A stretch of DNA of 16,645 nt from positions 1 through 16,645 of the forward strand of contig CAKRNI010000040.1 of assembly GCA_934370915.1 (NCBI GenBank), written 5' to 3'. Source of the DNA: an uncultured Lachnospiraceae bacterium (GTDB taxonomy: Bacteria; Bacillota; Clostridia; Lachnospirales; Lachnospiraceae). A model generated the notes under the pieces. That model was not told where the DNA came from, searched no databases, and worked only from the letters and a program-made list of their open reading frames with translations. Position numbers and translations under genes: made by a program. This document shows, piece by piece, positions 1 through 8,016 of the stretch (its first letter is position 1; each line of letters starts with the position of its first letter).

Positions 1-512
1 GACTGCATTGCATTTCTCGCGTCATAGTCGAAGGAAAATGCCGGTCCCATGACCCAGACGATTTTTCCGTGCTCCTTCTCATATCGAAGAAGATCCATCA
101 GGCGGTCATAATCTCTCGCATAGGAGGTCTCTCTGCTTCGTCCCTGACGGAACACAAATTTATCTGTCAATGCGTCTTCTTCTGTCTGGAATCCTGTACT
201 GTGGACGTAGATTCCTTCCTCACATGCCTCGCTGCGGCCAAGAATAACCTTGTCTCCCTTTTTGAGATTCCGGTTTTCGACCACCTCCAGATGTCCATCC
301 GGGCAGATCACTACACTGGAATCCATGCGGCTTTCTTCCGCTAACACCCATTTCCCCTGAATTTTGAAATACTCCGGGAACATGGACGTACTGTGAAAAT
401 ATTCGGGGGCAACCCCATCCATCTCCACAACCTCCCATTTCGCATCAGGGGCCTTGATAAACTGTTCCTGCGAAAAATCGGGCTGATGATATTCTGGCAT
501 CTGAAAAGCCAT
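1..512 (-). CDS. conserved protein of unknown function, 5' part only
   Basis: The gene runs off the left edge of the window, so only about the first 170 residues are visible. The start is one of two adjacent ATG codons, at 515 or 512. The AGGAGG just upstream lies 3 bases from the first and 6 from the second, so I chose 512. The protein begins MAFQMPEYHQPDF and contains segments VAPEYFHSTSMFPEYF, KWVLAEESRMDSSVV, FVFRQGRSRETSYARDY and GKIVWVMGPAFSFDYDARNA. It has no signal peptide or membrane segment in this part, so it is probably cytosolic. From memory these blocks belong to a widespread clostridial family distantly like the TIGR00300 (LOR/SDH, arginine dihydrolase C-terminal) proteins, but I cannot verify that and assign no function. 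It lies 138 bases downstream of the pilus locus on the same strand. I see no terminator between them. A possible -10 box (TATGAT at 548-543) has no good -35. Confidence 0.75.
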   Translation of the reverse strand, partial: MAFQMPEYHQPDFSQEQFIKAPDAKWEVVEMDGVAPEYFHSTSMFPEYFKIQGKWVLAEESRMDSSVVICPDGHLEVVENRNLKKGDKVILGRSEACEEGIYVHSTGFQTEEDALTDKFVFRQGRSRETSYARDYDRLMDLLRYEKEHGKIVWVMGPAFSFDYDARNAMQ

Positions 513-650
513 CATATCCCTCCTTTCATCATTGATGGATCTATCATAGACCAAATGACAAAAAAACACCACCCCTGTTTTATATTTTCGTTTTCTCTCT
601 GGCGGCACTTCTGCCCGTGACTGTGAATGTACGGAACCGTTGCAGGCATC

Positions 651-2051
651 CTATAAAAACCGATATCTCTGATCCGCAAACGAAAGCATTTCTCCCGGTT
701 CTATATGCACGCTCTCATTTGTCTCCAGAAATCGCCCATTTACACCGGTTCCATTCGTTGAGTTTAGATCCGTGATCCTATATCCATCCCCGTCTTCCTC
801 GATCTTTGCATGGATCCGGCTGATCTGCGGCAGATTCAGGCAAAGATCAGAAATTTCCCGGTTTTTTCCGATAATAAACGGGAAATAACGAACCGGCACG
901 TCCTCGCCTCCGTTTTCCGGAACAAGGCGTCTTGTCACCGGATAGATCTGCCGGCCTGTAAGGAGCACTGTCTGCATCTCAGCGCTCTCCGCGGCTTCTC
1001 TCTGCTCCCTATTGATTCTTATACTATTTTCCTTCACTTCCGGGATTCCTCCTCGTTCCCGATCCTCTTCTTCCCGGAATTCAACCTCCCATTCTTCTTC
1101 CGTCTCCTCTGCTTCTTCCCTACTCCTTCCCATTCCAAAGAATACCATACCGGCTATCAGCACACCTTCCGCCGCAAAGATCCCCCATTTCCATTCCCGG
1201 AGCTGATCGACTCCGCCCCATATGCAAACTGCCGCCGGAACCACTGCCATCATGATCACAAGCAGGACCAAAATCGCATATTTCCCACTTTTTAGTTCAT
1301 TCTCCTCTGCCAGTGCTTCTGCCTCACCTGAAAGATCCGTCTTTTTGCTCTCAAAAGATCCGTACTTTCGTTCCGTTTCGTTTTGCTTTTCTCCCTGATA
1401 TCGCACAGCCTCTCCTGACTCTGCTCCATATTCCCTGACCATTTTTCTCTCTGCTTCATATAACGCTTCCTTTCCGGCATTGACTCTGAGATTCTCTTCA
1501 TTCCCAGCCTTTTCTCCGGCCATCAGACATTTTTCCAGATCCCGGATTCCCAGATTTTCCGTTTCTCCGGCCCGGAACAAGGCAAACGCCAGAACCACCG
1601 CTTCTCCATCTGTGTGATCCACATGATCCAGAATATATCTTGCCAGTTTCTTAAAACTCTCCTCAAACTGACTGCCGCGCCCCGGAAAGAGACAGAAATT
1701 CGCTCTCAGATCATCTGGATCCACATAGATCATATCCGGTTCCAGACAGAGCTGGTCTCCATCCATCAAAAACCGTTCTAATGCCGTCATTGTGACGATC
1801 AGGTCACTGGTGATCTGCCGGATCTCCTTTGCCTTGAACGACCGATATTCCATCATTCTGGATAATGACTGTCTCGATGTGATATTAAAATACAGGAAGG
1901 TCTCCCCATCGATCTGCTTCTCCTGAAACGGCAAAAGCCCGGCAATCCGGTTCTCCGACAACATCCGAAGCGCATAAGATCCCCCGATCTCATTCTCCGG
2001 GCGCAATACCATGTAATTCCGGTTCATTTCTCGCTTAAATTCTCTTTTCAT
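651..2051 (-). CDS. FHA domain protein with DUF6382-like N-terminus
   Basis: A 466-residue membrane protein and the last gene of the pilus locus. Residues 1 to about 170 resemble DUF6382, the N-terminal domain of clostridial FHA proteins found beside Tad genes (family recall). A charged linker follows, then two hydrophobic segments at about 257-278 and 289-306, an acidic stretch at 310-330, and a C-terminal FHA domain at about 385-466. The FHA signature is complete: IIGK at 393-396, SRIH at 411-414 and NSTNGT at 430-435. FHA domains bind phosphothreonine, so this protein probably docks a phosphorylated partner at the membrane. Both ends of the protein would be on the same side, presumably the cytoplasm. 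Its ATG overlaps the stop of the preceding TadE-like gene by one base (TGATG), indicating translational coupling. No kinase or phosphatase gene is in the window, so its partner is unknown. Confidence 0.9.
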   Translation of the reverse strand: MKREFKREMNRNYMVLRPENEIGGSYALRMLSENRIAGLLPFQEKQIDGETFLYFNITSRQSLSRMMEYRSFKAKEIRQITSDLIVTMTALERFLMDGDQLCLEPDMIYVDPDDLRANFCLFPGRGSQFEESFKKLARYILDHVDHTDGEAVVLAFALFRAGETENLGIRDLEKCLMAGEKAGNEENLRVNAGKEALYEAERKMVREYGAESGEAVRYQGEKQNETERKYGSFESKKTDLSGEAEALAEENELKSGKYAILVLLVIMMAVVPAAVCIWGGVDQLREWKWGIFAAEGVLIAGMVFFGMGRSREEAEETEEEWEVEFREEEDRERGGIPEVKENSIRINREQREAAESAEMQTVLLTGRQIYPVTRRLVPENGGEDVPVRYFPFIIGKNREISDLCLNLPQISRIHAKIEEDGDGYRITDLNSTNGTGVNGRFLETNESVHIEPGEMLSFADQRYRFL

Positions 2052-2464
2052 CAGTCATCGATCCTGTCTTTTATTTTTCTCAGGGCATCCTGCTGCCTTA
2101 GGAATGTCTCCGGGTGAATATCCGCCCGCTCCATATGAAGACTCCAGTCTCCTGCCGACGCATCCCCCTCCGCTGTCGGCGCTCCAACCTTCAGATGAAT
2201 CTCATACGTTCCCAGATAAAGCCGCGGATTTCCCATCTGACTTCCTTCCAGCTCAAAAAAATCCACCTTTTTCTTCTCATCTACGTTATTCCGCGCTCTC
2301 TCCAGCGTTTCCTCCAGAATCATACTGCCGGTTACCATGTCATGGACCGTATAGGCGTATCGGATAAACGCCGCCATCGACAGGAGAACCACAGAAAGGA
2401 CCATGGACGCTTCCACTGTTATGCTGGCGCTGTAATTTTTTTCTATATGCATTTCTCTTTTCAC
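2051..2464 (-). CDS. TadE-like pseudopilin, small
   Basis: A 137-residue protein with a short basic leader, then ASITVEASMVLSVVLLSM, the class III prepilin-like motif and membrane helix of the TadE/TadF family (about residues 13-35). The glutamate of TVEA would be position 5 if prepilin peptidase cuts between Ala13 and Ser14. The rest is a small, mostly polar domain expected outside the cell. I chose the GTG at 2464 because it overlaps the stop of the upstream peptidase gene as GTGA and has an AAGGG sequence 4 bases upstream. The ATG at 2452 is the alternative, with only a weak AAGAGA before it. It ends in the start codon of the FHA gene. It is probably a minor pilin or assembly factor of the Flp pilus. 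Confidence 0.8.
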   Translation of the reverse strand: MKREMHIEKNYSASITVEASMVLSVVLLSMAAFIRYAYTVHDMVTGSMILEETLERARNNVDEKKKVDFFELEGSQMGNPRLYLGTYEIHLKVGAPTAEGDASAGDWSLHMERADIHPETFLRQQDALRKIKDRIDD

Positions 2465-2892
2465 ACTACCCTTATAAGTTCCAGCCACAGTGCCGCCGGT
2501 AAAAGGAACGGCAAAAAAGGCAGCCGCTGTTTCCGGACACTTCCACCTCCGGTTCCTATCTGCGAGCCGACCATCATCGCGAGCCCAAATATCCCGCAAA
2601 AAATCTGACCGGCGATCAGCAGCAGCACACATTCCTGCCACTCAAGAAATAAGCCGGATACAATTAAAAACAAGCCATCTCCCTCGCCCAGAAGACCTCC
2701 TGTCAGAATACTGACTGTCAAAAGTCCGATTCCAGGAATCATAGCAAGAATGATCTCCCCCGGAAAACGCGCCTTCCATACGCAGGTTATGATTCCTGCT
2801 ACAGCTCCTCCCGCCAGCACATCCAGACTGATTCTTCTCGTTCTGAGATCCTGCCAGGCCGCGATTCCCAGAAATACAAAAAACAGATTCAT
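2461..2892 (-). CDS. prepilin peptidase, A24 family (intact copy)
   Basis: A 143-residue, very hydrophobic protein with the two aspartates of aspartic prepilin peptidases: Asp15 in WQDLRTRRIS and Asp72 in the GxGD box, here GEGD. The C-terminal RLPFLPFLLP is the usual final-helix motif. It lacks the N-methyltransferase domain of PilD, as is normal for the short TadV/CpaA type. It should cleave the leader of the Flp pilin and of the TadE-like proteins at the membrane. The start at ATG 2892 overlaps the upstream gene's stop as ATGA and has a GGGGG-type ribosome binding site. This is the second A24 gene in the locus. The other (10346-10870) is interrupted, so this copy may carry all the processing activity. 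Confidence 0.9.
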   Translation of the reverse strand: MNLFFVFLGIAAWQDLRTRRISLDVLAGGAVAGIITCVWKARFPGEIILAMIPGIGLLTVSILTGGLLGEGDGLFLIVSGLFLEWQECVLLLIAGQIFCGIFGLAMMVGSQIGTGGGSVRKQRLPFLPFLLPAALWLELIRVV

Positions 2893-3806
2893 TCCGTTTC
2901 CCCCTTTTTTCTCTCGCAGTACGAGCATGCTCCCAGATGCTCTACCTCCGCTTTCGGTATTTCCCTCACATAGGACATCATGGATCTACAGTTCTTATCA
3001 TAGTGAAAATGCTCGCCTGCCGCTGTAATATAGACTGTTTTCGATCCATCTCCCTTTTTCCCGCAGATGGCACAGGGCTTCCGCTTTCCTCCCGGAATCC
3101 TGCCGCTTTCCACTTCGGATCTCGTGACAGTCAGATACTCATTGGAAATATAATGGCAATCCCGAAACAAATGATATCTCCCCATTCCGGCACCCACATA
3201 GACCATTTCTGTCTGCTCATCCGTCATAGGATCCTGATAAGATCCATCTCCTTTTAATTTTCCCGGTATACCGATCCATGACCGCCGTTTTACAGCTACC
3301 GTTTTCACCTGTATCCCAGGAACCGTCGAAAAAAACGGGATCTCTTCCTGATATTCCACCATAAACTCGATCTCCCCGTTTTCTCCATAAATCCTGGCTT
3401 TCTTCACCGCAGCATGATCCGCATACTGTCCGGCTTTCCCCCGGACCCAGAGGGAGGCCGCCGCCTCCGTGCAGAATGCCGGCAATTCACGATCCCCGGT
3501 TTCCGCTGATTCAGCGAAGATCCCATACTGGCTGATCTCCTCCCCGATCCGCTCCACGGCGGTCTGAACCTTCCTCTGCCGGTCAAGCCATATCACCGGC
3601 TGGAGAAGTGCCAGAAAGAAGAACAGGGTGAGCGGAAGAACAAGGGCGGCTTCCACTGTCATGGATGCCGGAAACGAGGAGATGCACAGATGTGCTCTCC
3701 CTGTCGGCAGGGTGGCCATAAAAAGCCTATGTACTTGGAGAGACACATTTGAATAAAAAGGTGATGACACACGATTTTTAAATTTTAAACCGGCAAAGAA
3801 GAGCAC
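2889..3806 (-). CDS. TadE-like protein with two C-terminal Cys/His motifs
   Basis: A 305-residue protein. A leader of about 47 residues precedes ASMTVEAALVLPLTLFFFL (about 47-65), the pseudopilin-like processing site and membrane helix of the TadE family; the glutamate is position 5 if cleavage falls between Ala47 and Ser48. The helix is followed by a polar region. From about residue 202 there are two related copies of a motif: VYVGAGMGRYH...C...CxxC (His212, Cys217, Cys245, Cys248) and VYITAAGEHFH...C...CxxC (His268, Cys273, Cys294, Cys297). Each looks like a one-metal binding site or a set of paired cysteines. By TadE topology they would lie outside the membrane. The GTG start at 3806 has GGGGG 9 bases upstream; an ATG at codon 30 is the alternative, with a weak site. 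The stop overlaps the start of the downstream peptidase. Confidence 0.82.
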   Translation of the reverse strand: MLFFAGLKFKNRVSSPFYSNVSLQVHRLFMATLPTGRAHLCISSFPASMTVEAALVLPLTLFFFLALLQPVIWLDRQRKVQTAVERIGEEISQYGIFAESAETGDRELPAFCTEAAASLWVRGKAGQYADHAAVKKARIYGENGEIEFMVEYQEEIPFFSTVPGIQVKTVAVKRRSWIGIPGKLKGDGSYQDPMTDEQTEMVYVGAGMGRYHLFRDCHYISNEYLTVTRSEVESGRIPGGKRKPCAICGKKGDGSKTVYITAAGEHFHYDKNCRSMMSYVREIPKAEVEHLGACSYCERKKGETE

Positions 3807-3841
3807 AGCTATACACCCCCTTTCTCTGATCTGATTTCATC

Positions 3842-3868
3842 GCAGCTGTCCAATGCTTTCACAGCTGC
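3842..3868 (-). other. intercistronic hairpin between DUF5702 and TadE-like genes
   Basis: In the 107-base gap between the two genes there is a perfect 8-bp inverted repeat, GCAGCTGT and ACAGCTGC, with an 11-base loop. No T-run follows on the minus strand, so it is not a typical terminator. It may stabilise the upstream mRNA or be a processing site that sets unequal levels of the two proteins. Confidence 0.6.
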
Positions 3869-3913
3869 AGGCAAAAATTTCATCCCTGTTTTCCACTGAT
3901 GTCCAAACCGGAC

Positions 3914-5770
3914 TCAATAGGATCCCGCTGCGTACACCCTTCCTTTATACTCCTCTTTCTGAAAAAACATGTGCTTCTGCAGGACTTCTGCCTCAAGCTC
4001 AATCTGATACGCACAGTTTGCTGCAGAAAAATCCGCCTGTTTCGTCCGGATATTCCACTGGATCAGATCCATCATCCGAAAATTTCTTTCTTTCCGATCC
4101 GTGAGGAACATCAGGCAGCTTAGATACTCTGTATATGTTCTTCCCTCTCCGGAATTCTCCTCTCTCTCCCTCAAAAAGGACTGATCCAGCAGTCCGGAAA
4201 GGCTGGTCTTCCAGGTTCCTTCTGTCTTTTGAAATGAAATCTTTCCGCCTGCCAGCAGTGTTCTTACATCCAGCACCGCCTCACCGAATGCCCACATTGT
4301 CAGAATAAAAAAGGACAATACCAGCTGGGCCGGTACGATTCCGGCTGATACTGCTGCCGCCAGAGCGTCTGCCTCCGCCTTTTTATCCGGAGAATTCAGC
4401 AGAAACAGCAGATTCATCGCGCCTCTCAAGGTAAGTACCCGGTTCACTGCCTCCCTCAGATTTTCCCGGTCTGATTTCTTCCCGGCAAGAAGATATTCCA
4501 TCTCATACTTCAATATCGATGGTTCTGTTCCGTTTTTCACTAAAAATGAAGAAAAGTACAGCGGAATATATGCATTCACAGCCATCTGTCTCGATGCCGT
4601 CTTTAAAATTCCGGCATCTTCTGTATCAGTACCTCCCGCATGGGTCTGATAGCCCGTTGTGGACGGAATTCCCTTCAGCGAAACAGCATTCGTTGAAAGT
4701 TCTGTCCCTGCCGGAAGAAGGAGTTCAAGAAGTTCCCCATCAAAAAAATCCTCCAGACGGTCCAGTGCAGCCGCTTTCTTCTTATCTCGCGGATCGCAGG
4801 CTGTGGATTCTAAATTCTCCATCTCCTCCACACACCGGCAGATCTGCTCCCAGTCTGTTTCCTCCTCATCTTCGTCCTCTGTGTCCGCTTCCATATCAAG
4901 GAATTCACATGCCTCTTCCAAAAGTTCCAGATTCCGCTCCACCTTTGCCTCCATCTGCTGATATCCTGTGATCCGCTCTTTCGCGCTTTTTATCACCTCA
5001 TTGCAGGCTGATATTTCCTGCCCCAATGTTCCGGATGCCGTCTCATCCTCCAAATGTCCGGAATCTGTCTTCTGATTCTCTGCCTCCAGCCGTTCCACTT
5101 CCCCCTGAAACTGATCCACAATCCCAGGAAACCTTCTAAGCTCCCGCTTGAGGCTTTCCGCATGCCGCTTAAACGCGGTCATTCTCTCCTCATCCGCCGC
5201 CACACAGAGTTTTTTTCTGGTTTCTTCCATCGTCCTCAGCGACTTTTCGATCTCCTGCCCTTTTTTTTCAAGTCTGCGTACAGCCCGGCCACCTCCACGG
5301 CAGGAATCGTACAGAGTACGGAAATCCCCCGCTTTTTTCACCTGTTCCGCTTCCTTCAGAAGTCCGCTTCCGGGCACCGCAAGCTCCGGGAGACGGTACT
5401 TCATATAATCAGCAATTTCTTCCTCCAGCCACCTCCCATCCTCATCCACCATGCGGGTTATTCCGGAGAGTATTACGTTTTCCCGTCTCGCCGGGTACAT
5501 ATTTGCCTGTTCCAGATAAAAATCAAGATAACGACCGAAGGTCTCCTTGATCGCCGCCTCTGATTCATATTCCAGAAACAGGAGCTGATAACGGTCCCAT
5601 AAATTCCGGTTATAGTAGCTCATCACCGATGACACTGCTGAATCCGATGCCATCCGAAGATAGAGTCTTGCCCCCGCCGTTCTCGCTGATTCCACAAGTC
5701 CCAGGATCAGCGACAGCACACATATGATCGTCAAACTCAGAAAAACAGTAATCTCTCCCCGGTATTTCAT
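3914..5770 (-). CDS. DUF5702 domain protein, TadG-like Flp pilus component
   Basis: A 618-residue protein with one N-terminal membrane helix (about residues 7-28) directly after MKYRG. The ITVFLSL segment followed by ESARTAGARLYLRMASDSA and LWDRYQLLFLEYE is typical of DUF5702 proteins in clostridial Tad loci (family recall). Residues about 155-290 are rich in Glu, Lys, Arg and Leu and likely form coiled coils. An acidic stretch (EDEDEEETDWEQ) lies near 298-309. A second hydrophobic stretch lies at about 478-500. The bulk is probably outside the cell, anchored by its N-terminus, where a TadG-like protein could anchor or initiate the pilus. The N-terminus resembles the TadE processing region but lacks the glutamate at position 5 (ITVF instead of ITVE), so it may not be cleaved. 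The ATG abuts the stop codon of the pilin gene. Confidence 0.85.
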   Translation of the reverse strand: MKYRGEITVFLSLTIICVLSLILGLVESARTAGARLYLRMASDSAVSSVMSYYNRNLWDRYQLLFLEYESEAAIKETFGRYLDFYLEQANMYPARRENVILSGITRMVDEDGRWLEEEIADYMKYRLPELAVPGSGLLKEAEQVKKAGDFRTLYDSCRGGGRAVRRLEKKGQEIEKSLRTMEETRKKLCVAADEERMTAFKRHAESLKRELRRFPGIVDQFQGEVERLEAENQKTDSGHLEDETASGTLGQEISACNEVIKSAKERITGYQQMEAKVERNLELLEEACEFLDMEADTEDEDEEETDWEQICRCVEEMENLESTACDPRDKKKAAALDRLEDFFDGELLELLLPAGTELSTNAVSLKGIPSTTGYQTHAGGTDTEDAGILKTASRQMAVNAYIPLYFSSFLVKNGTEPSILKYEMEYLLAGKKSDRENLREAVNRVLTLRGAMNLLFLLNSPDKKAEADALAAAVSAGIVPAQLVLSFFILTMWAFGEAVLDVRTLLAGGKISFQKTEGTWKTSLSGLLDQSFLREREENSGEGRTYTEYLSCLMFLTDRKERNFRMMDLIQWNIRTKQADFSAANCAYQIELEAEVLQKHMFFQKEEYKGRVYAAGSY

Positions 5771-5938
5771 CTAATATACCTCTTTCGCCTGTTTATTGAT
5801 CTCCGTGAAAATTCCGGTCAACAGCTTGTTGATCTGGGTTTTGAAAACGATGACCAATCCGATCAGGACCACCAGGATCAGAACCACCTCAATGACCCCA
5901 ACGCCATCTTCTTCCATAAGAAATCTTTTTAACTGCAT
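5771..5938 (-). CDS. Flp-family major pilin (Flp1-like)
   Basis: A 55-residue prepilin: a short charged leader (MQLKRFLMEEDG), a class III cleavage site G12/V13 with glutamate at position 5 of the mature protein (VGVIE), and a single helix of about 17 hydrophobic residues (about 17-33) followed by a short amphipathic tail. This is the size and layout of the Flp1-like major pilin of Gram-positive Tad systems. I chose ATG 5938 because GGAGGT sits 6 bases upstream; an upstream ATG in the same frame has no such site. It lies 117 bases after the TadC gene, a gap that could hold its own promoter, but I see no convincing -35/-10 pair there. Confidence 0.92.
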   Translation of the reverse strand: MQLKRFLMEEDGVGVIEVVLILVVLIGLVIVFKTQINKLLTGIFTEINKQAKEVY

Positions 5939-6055
5939 ACTCACACCTCCCATACGTTCCAAAGTTTTCCGATTTTCTCTGACTGTATTTTACCGTATAC
6001 TCCATTGGAATATTCGATCCATCACAGTCCTGCATTCCCTCTGTCCATTTCATCT

Positions 6056-7282
6056 CTACAGCGATAAAAACGCCGGTGCGACCACCATGATCATCACAAT
6101 CCCCAGCATAAGAAACATCGGGATCAAAAGCTTCGTGGAGGCCTCCTCCCCTTTTCTGAGCGCAAGGTCTTTTCTCTGTCGGAACGCCGCCTCCATTTCT
6201 TCCTCGAGGAGCCGTCTCAGATCCTTTCCACCTGTACTCACGCTGTTTCCCAGAAGCGACGCGAATTTCATATAACTTCCGATTCCGATCCGCCGCCCAA
6301 ACTCCCCGTAGGCGCGAATCTCCGGCATTCCGGTCTCCATCTGATTCAGGGTCGTCTGCATCTCCCTGTATACCGGATGAAGATCCGGCTGCTTCTTTCG
6401 GATTCCATCCACCACCTGTTTTTTCCATGCCTGACGCACCGGATATCCGGCTCCCATCAGGACCACAAAGCCTGAAAGCAGTTCCGGATAGTCTGCGATC
6501 ATCCGTTCCTTCCAGTATTTCTGCTTTTCCTTCTCATCGCTCTTTTCCTTTAAAAACAGGCATAATGCCGCAGCAATTCCAAGAAAGATCAGACCTCCGT
6601 TCCCATCACCGGACGCTGTCCTGTAATGAAGTGTCTGTCCCTCAAAGCTTTCCGGAAGCGCGACTGTACTGCTCTCCGCGTCGGTTTCCACAAGCTGCTC
6701 CAGAAATGTCCGAAACGAATCTCCAAATGCCTTTTCCAACGGAAAGACTGTCACCGGAATCTCTGACCACAACATGGCTTCTCCATTGGATATCCCTGCT
6801 CTCAGAGTCACCTGCGCCCCATTCTCTGGAATATCGGGGCTTAGCAGCCCCATATCACTCACCGTTTCCGGGGCTCCGGATTCCCATCGGACCGAGAGTC
6901 CATATGGTTCCAATCGGTTAGTCAGATTCAGGTCATGCCGCACTTCTGATAGAGATTCATTTTCTCCCAGAATCTCTACGGTCAGGTATTCCATGATCTT
7001 CGGAAATTTCTCCTGCATCTCCTCCCCGGACATTTTCCGCTCCGGAACCGTAACAGCGATCTCTTCCTCCTTCTCTCCAAGACCACCTACAAAGAGCTCA
7101 TACTGACGGTCTCCGCCGCCGTACTCATTGCGCTCCAGAACTGCGTTCCGCACCGGATCCCCCATTTTCCCCGCCGCTTCCGCAAGCCCGTAGAGCGCAA
7201 AGCCTGTGATTACACATGCGCCATATTTTCCATACCCGTTTCTATACCTTTTCAACCTGCCTTTTTCTGCTTTTCCACTCAT
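6056..7282 (-). CDS. tadC: TadC-like pilus assembly membrane protein with N-terminal extra domain
   Basis: A 408-residue protein. Residues about 255-390 form a type II secretion F domain (YPELLSGFVVLMGAGYPV, YMKFASLLGNSVSTGG, LLIPMFLMLGIVMIMV) with membrane segments at about 229-244 and 385-403. This matches TadC, half of the inner platform on which the ATPase TadA acts. Unusually, before that lies a membrane segment (about 20-37) and a polar domain of about 190 residues (40-225) that I do not recognise; it would face outside if both flanking helices span the membrane. Ordinary TadC proteins are nearer 300 residues. The start at ATG 7282 overlaps the TadB stop as ATGA with GGAG upstream. A longer in-frame start at 7342 would overlap TadB by 64 bases and is less likely. 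Confidence 0.85.
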   Translation of the reverse strand: MSGKAEKGRLKRYRNGYGKYGACVITGFALYGLAEAAGKMGDPVRNAVLERNEYGGGDRQYELFVGGLGEKEEEIAVTVPERKMSGEEMQEKFPKIMEYLTVEILGENESLSEVRHDLNLTNRLEPYGLSVRWESGAPETVSDMGLLSPDIPENGAQVTLRAGISNGEAMLWSEIPVTVFPLEKAFGDSFRTFLEQLVETDAESSTVALPESFEGQTLHYRTASGDGNGGLIFLGIAAALCLFLKEKSDEKEKQKYWKERMIADYPELLSGFVVLMGAGYPVRQAWKKQVVDGIRKKQPDLHPVYREMQTTLNQMETGMPEIRAYGEFGRRIGIGSYMKFASLLGNSVSTGGKDLRRLLEEEMEAAFRQRKDLALRKGEEASTKLLIPMFLMLGIVMIMVVAPAFLSL

Positions 7283-8016
7283 ATCCCGATCTCCAGAAAG
7301 TTCTTCGCCAGATGACAGGACATCAGATATATCCCAAGACATACCGTCATCAGGAACCGCCCGCCTACGGTCGTGTACAGGATTCCAAAAAAGCCCGGCG
7401 AAGTCAGTTCGATATAGACGACGATCAGAACCGGGATTACGCTCATGATCTTCTGCTCCATGCGTCTGGATGCCGTTGCTGTCAGAATCTCCTCCTGAAT
7501 CCGGATCTTTTCCCCGATGATCTCCGCGGTTCTGGCGATAATTTTCATCAGTTCCCCACCGCTCTTTCTCGCTGCGAGAAATACATCTGCAAAGTTTTTT
7601 ACATCGTCCAGACCGCTCCGCTCTGCGAAATCCCCCAACGCTTCCTCGAACGTCAGATTCATTCGGACCTTCTGCAAAATCAGCCGGATCTCCCTCACGA
7701 TCATGGAGTCATTCCCATGAATCTCCTCCATCTCCTTCAAACTCACCGCAAACGCGTTTTCCACCGAATATCCGGCGTTGAGTCCCGAAGCGACTGCCAG
7801 GATCGCATCTTTAAACTGCCCGCGCAGTGTCTCCAGCCGCCGTTTCTTTAATTCTTTTTTCAACAGCAGCGGAAAAAGCAGTCCCACCGGAATCAGGATC
7901 AGGAACAGCCCTATACTCCGATAGAAAACATAATCCAGAACCGCGGCTCCGAAAATTCCCTCCGCACCATAGAGCAGCCATTCTTTTTTGCTGAGCTCAT
8001 AGACCTCATATCTCAT
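7279..8016 (-). CDS. tadB: TadB-like pilus assembly membrane protein
   Basis: A 245-residue protein with membrane segments near 12-30 and 34-52, a type II secretion F domain at about 63-200 (LRGQFKDAILAVASGLNAG, ENAFAVSLKEME, ARKSGGELMKIIARTAEII), and a pair of C-terminal hydrophobic segments (about 191-205 and 216-238). It should pair with TadC as the membrane platform of the Flp pilus machine. I chose the ATG at 8016, which overlaps the end of tadA by 11 bases. Its ribosome binding site is poor (AGGG almost touching the ATG), so translation is probably coupled to tadA. An in-frame start at 8166 would overlap tadA by 160 bases. It is shorter than proteobacterial TadB, mainly at the N-terminus. 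Confidence 0.88.
   Translation of the reverse strand: MRYEVYELSKKEWLLYGAEGIFGAAVLDYVFYRSIGLFLILIPVGLLFPLLLKKELKKRRLETLRGQFKDAILAVASGLNAGYSVENAFAVSLKEMEEIHGNDSMIVREIRLILQKVRMNLTFEEALGDFAERSGLDDVKNFADVFLAARKSGGELMKIIARTAEIIGEKIRIQEEILTATASRRMEQKIMSVIPVLIVVYIELTSPGFFGILYTTVGGRFLMTVCLGIYLMSCHLAKNFLEIGI

Noticed and set aside
543..548. Promoter for the gene at 1-512 (TATGAT on the minus strand)
   Set aside because: No -35 box lies at a suitable distance; the nearby TTGTCA is only 7 bases away. Kept only as a remark in the gene entry.
531..566. Terminator after the FHA gene, based on a run of seven T on the minus strand
   Set aside because: No GC-rich stem precedes the T-run; only a 4-bp GGCA/TGCC pair lies well upstream.
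3809..3883. A 24-residue minus-strand frame ending at the TadE-like gene's start
   Set aside because: It covers the intercistronic hairpin, its only upstream AGGG touches the ATG, and the sequence has no feature of a real peptide gene.
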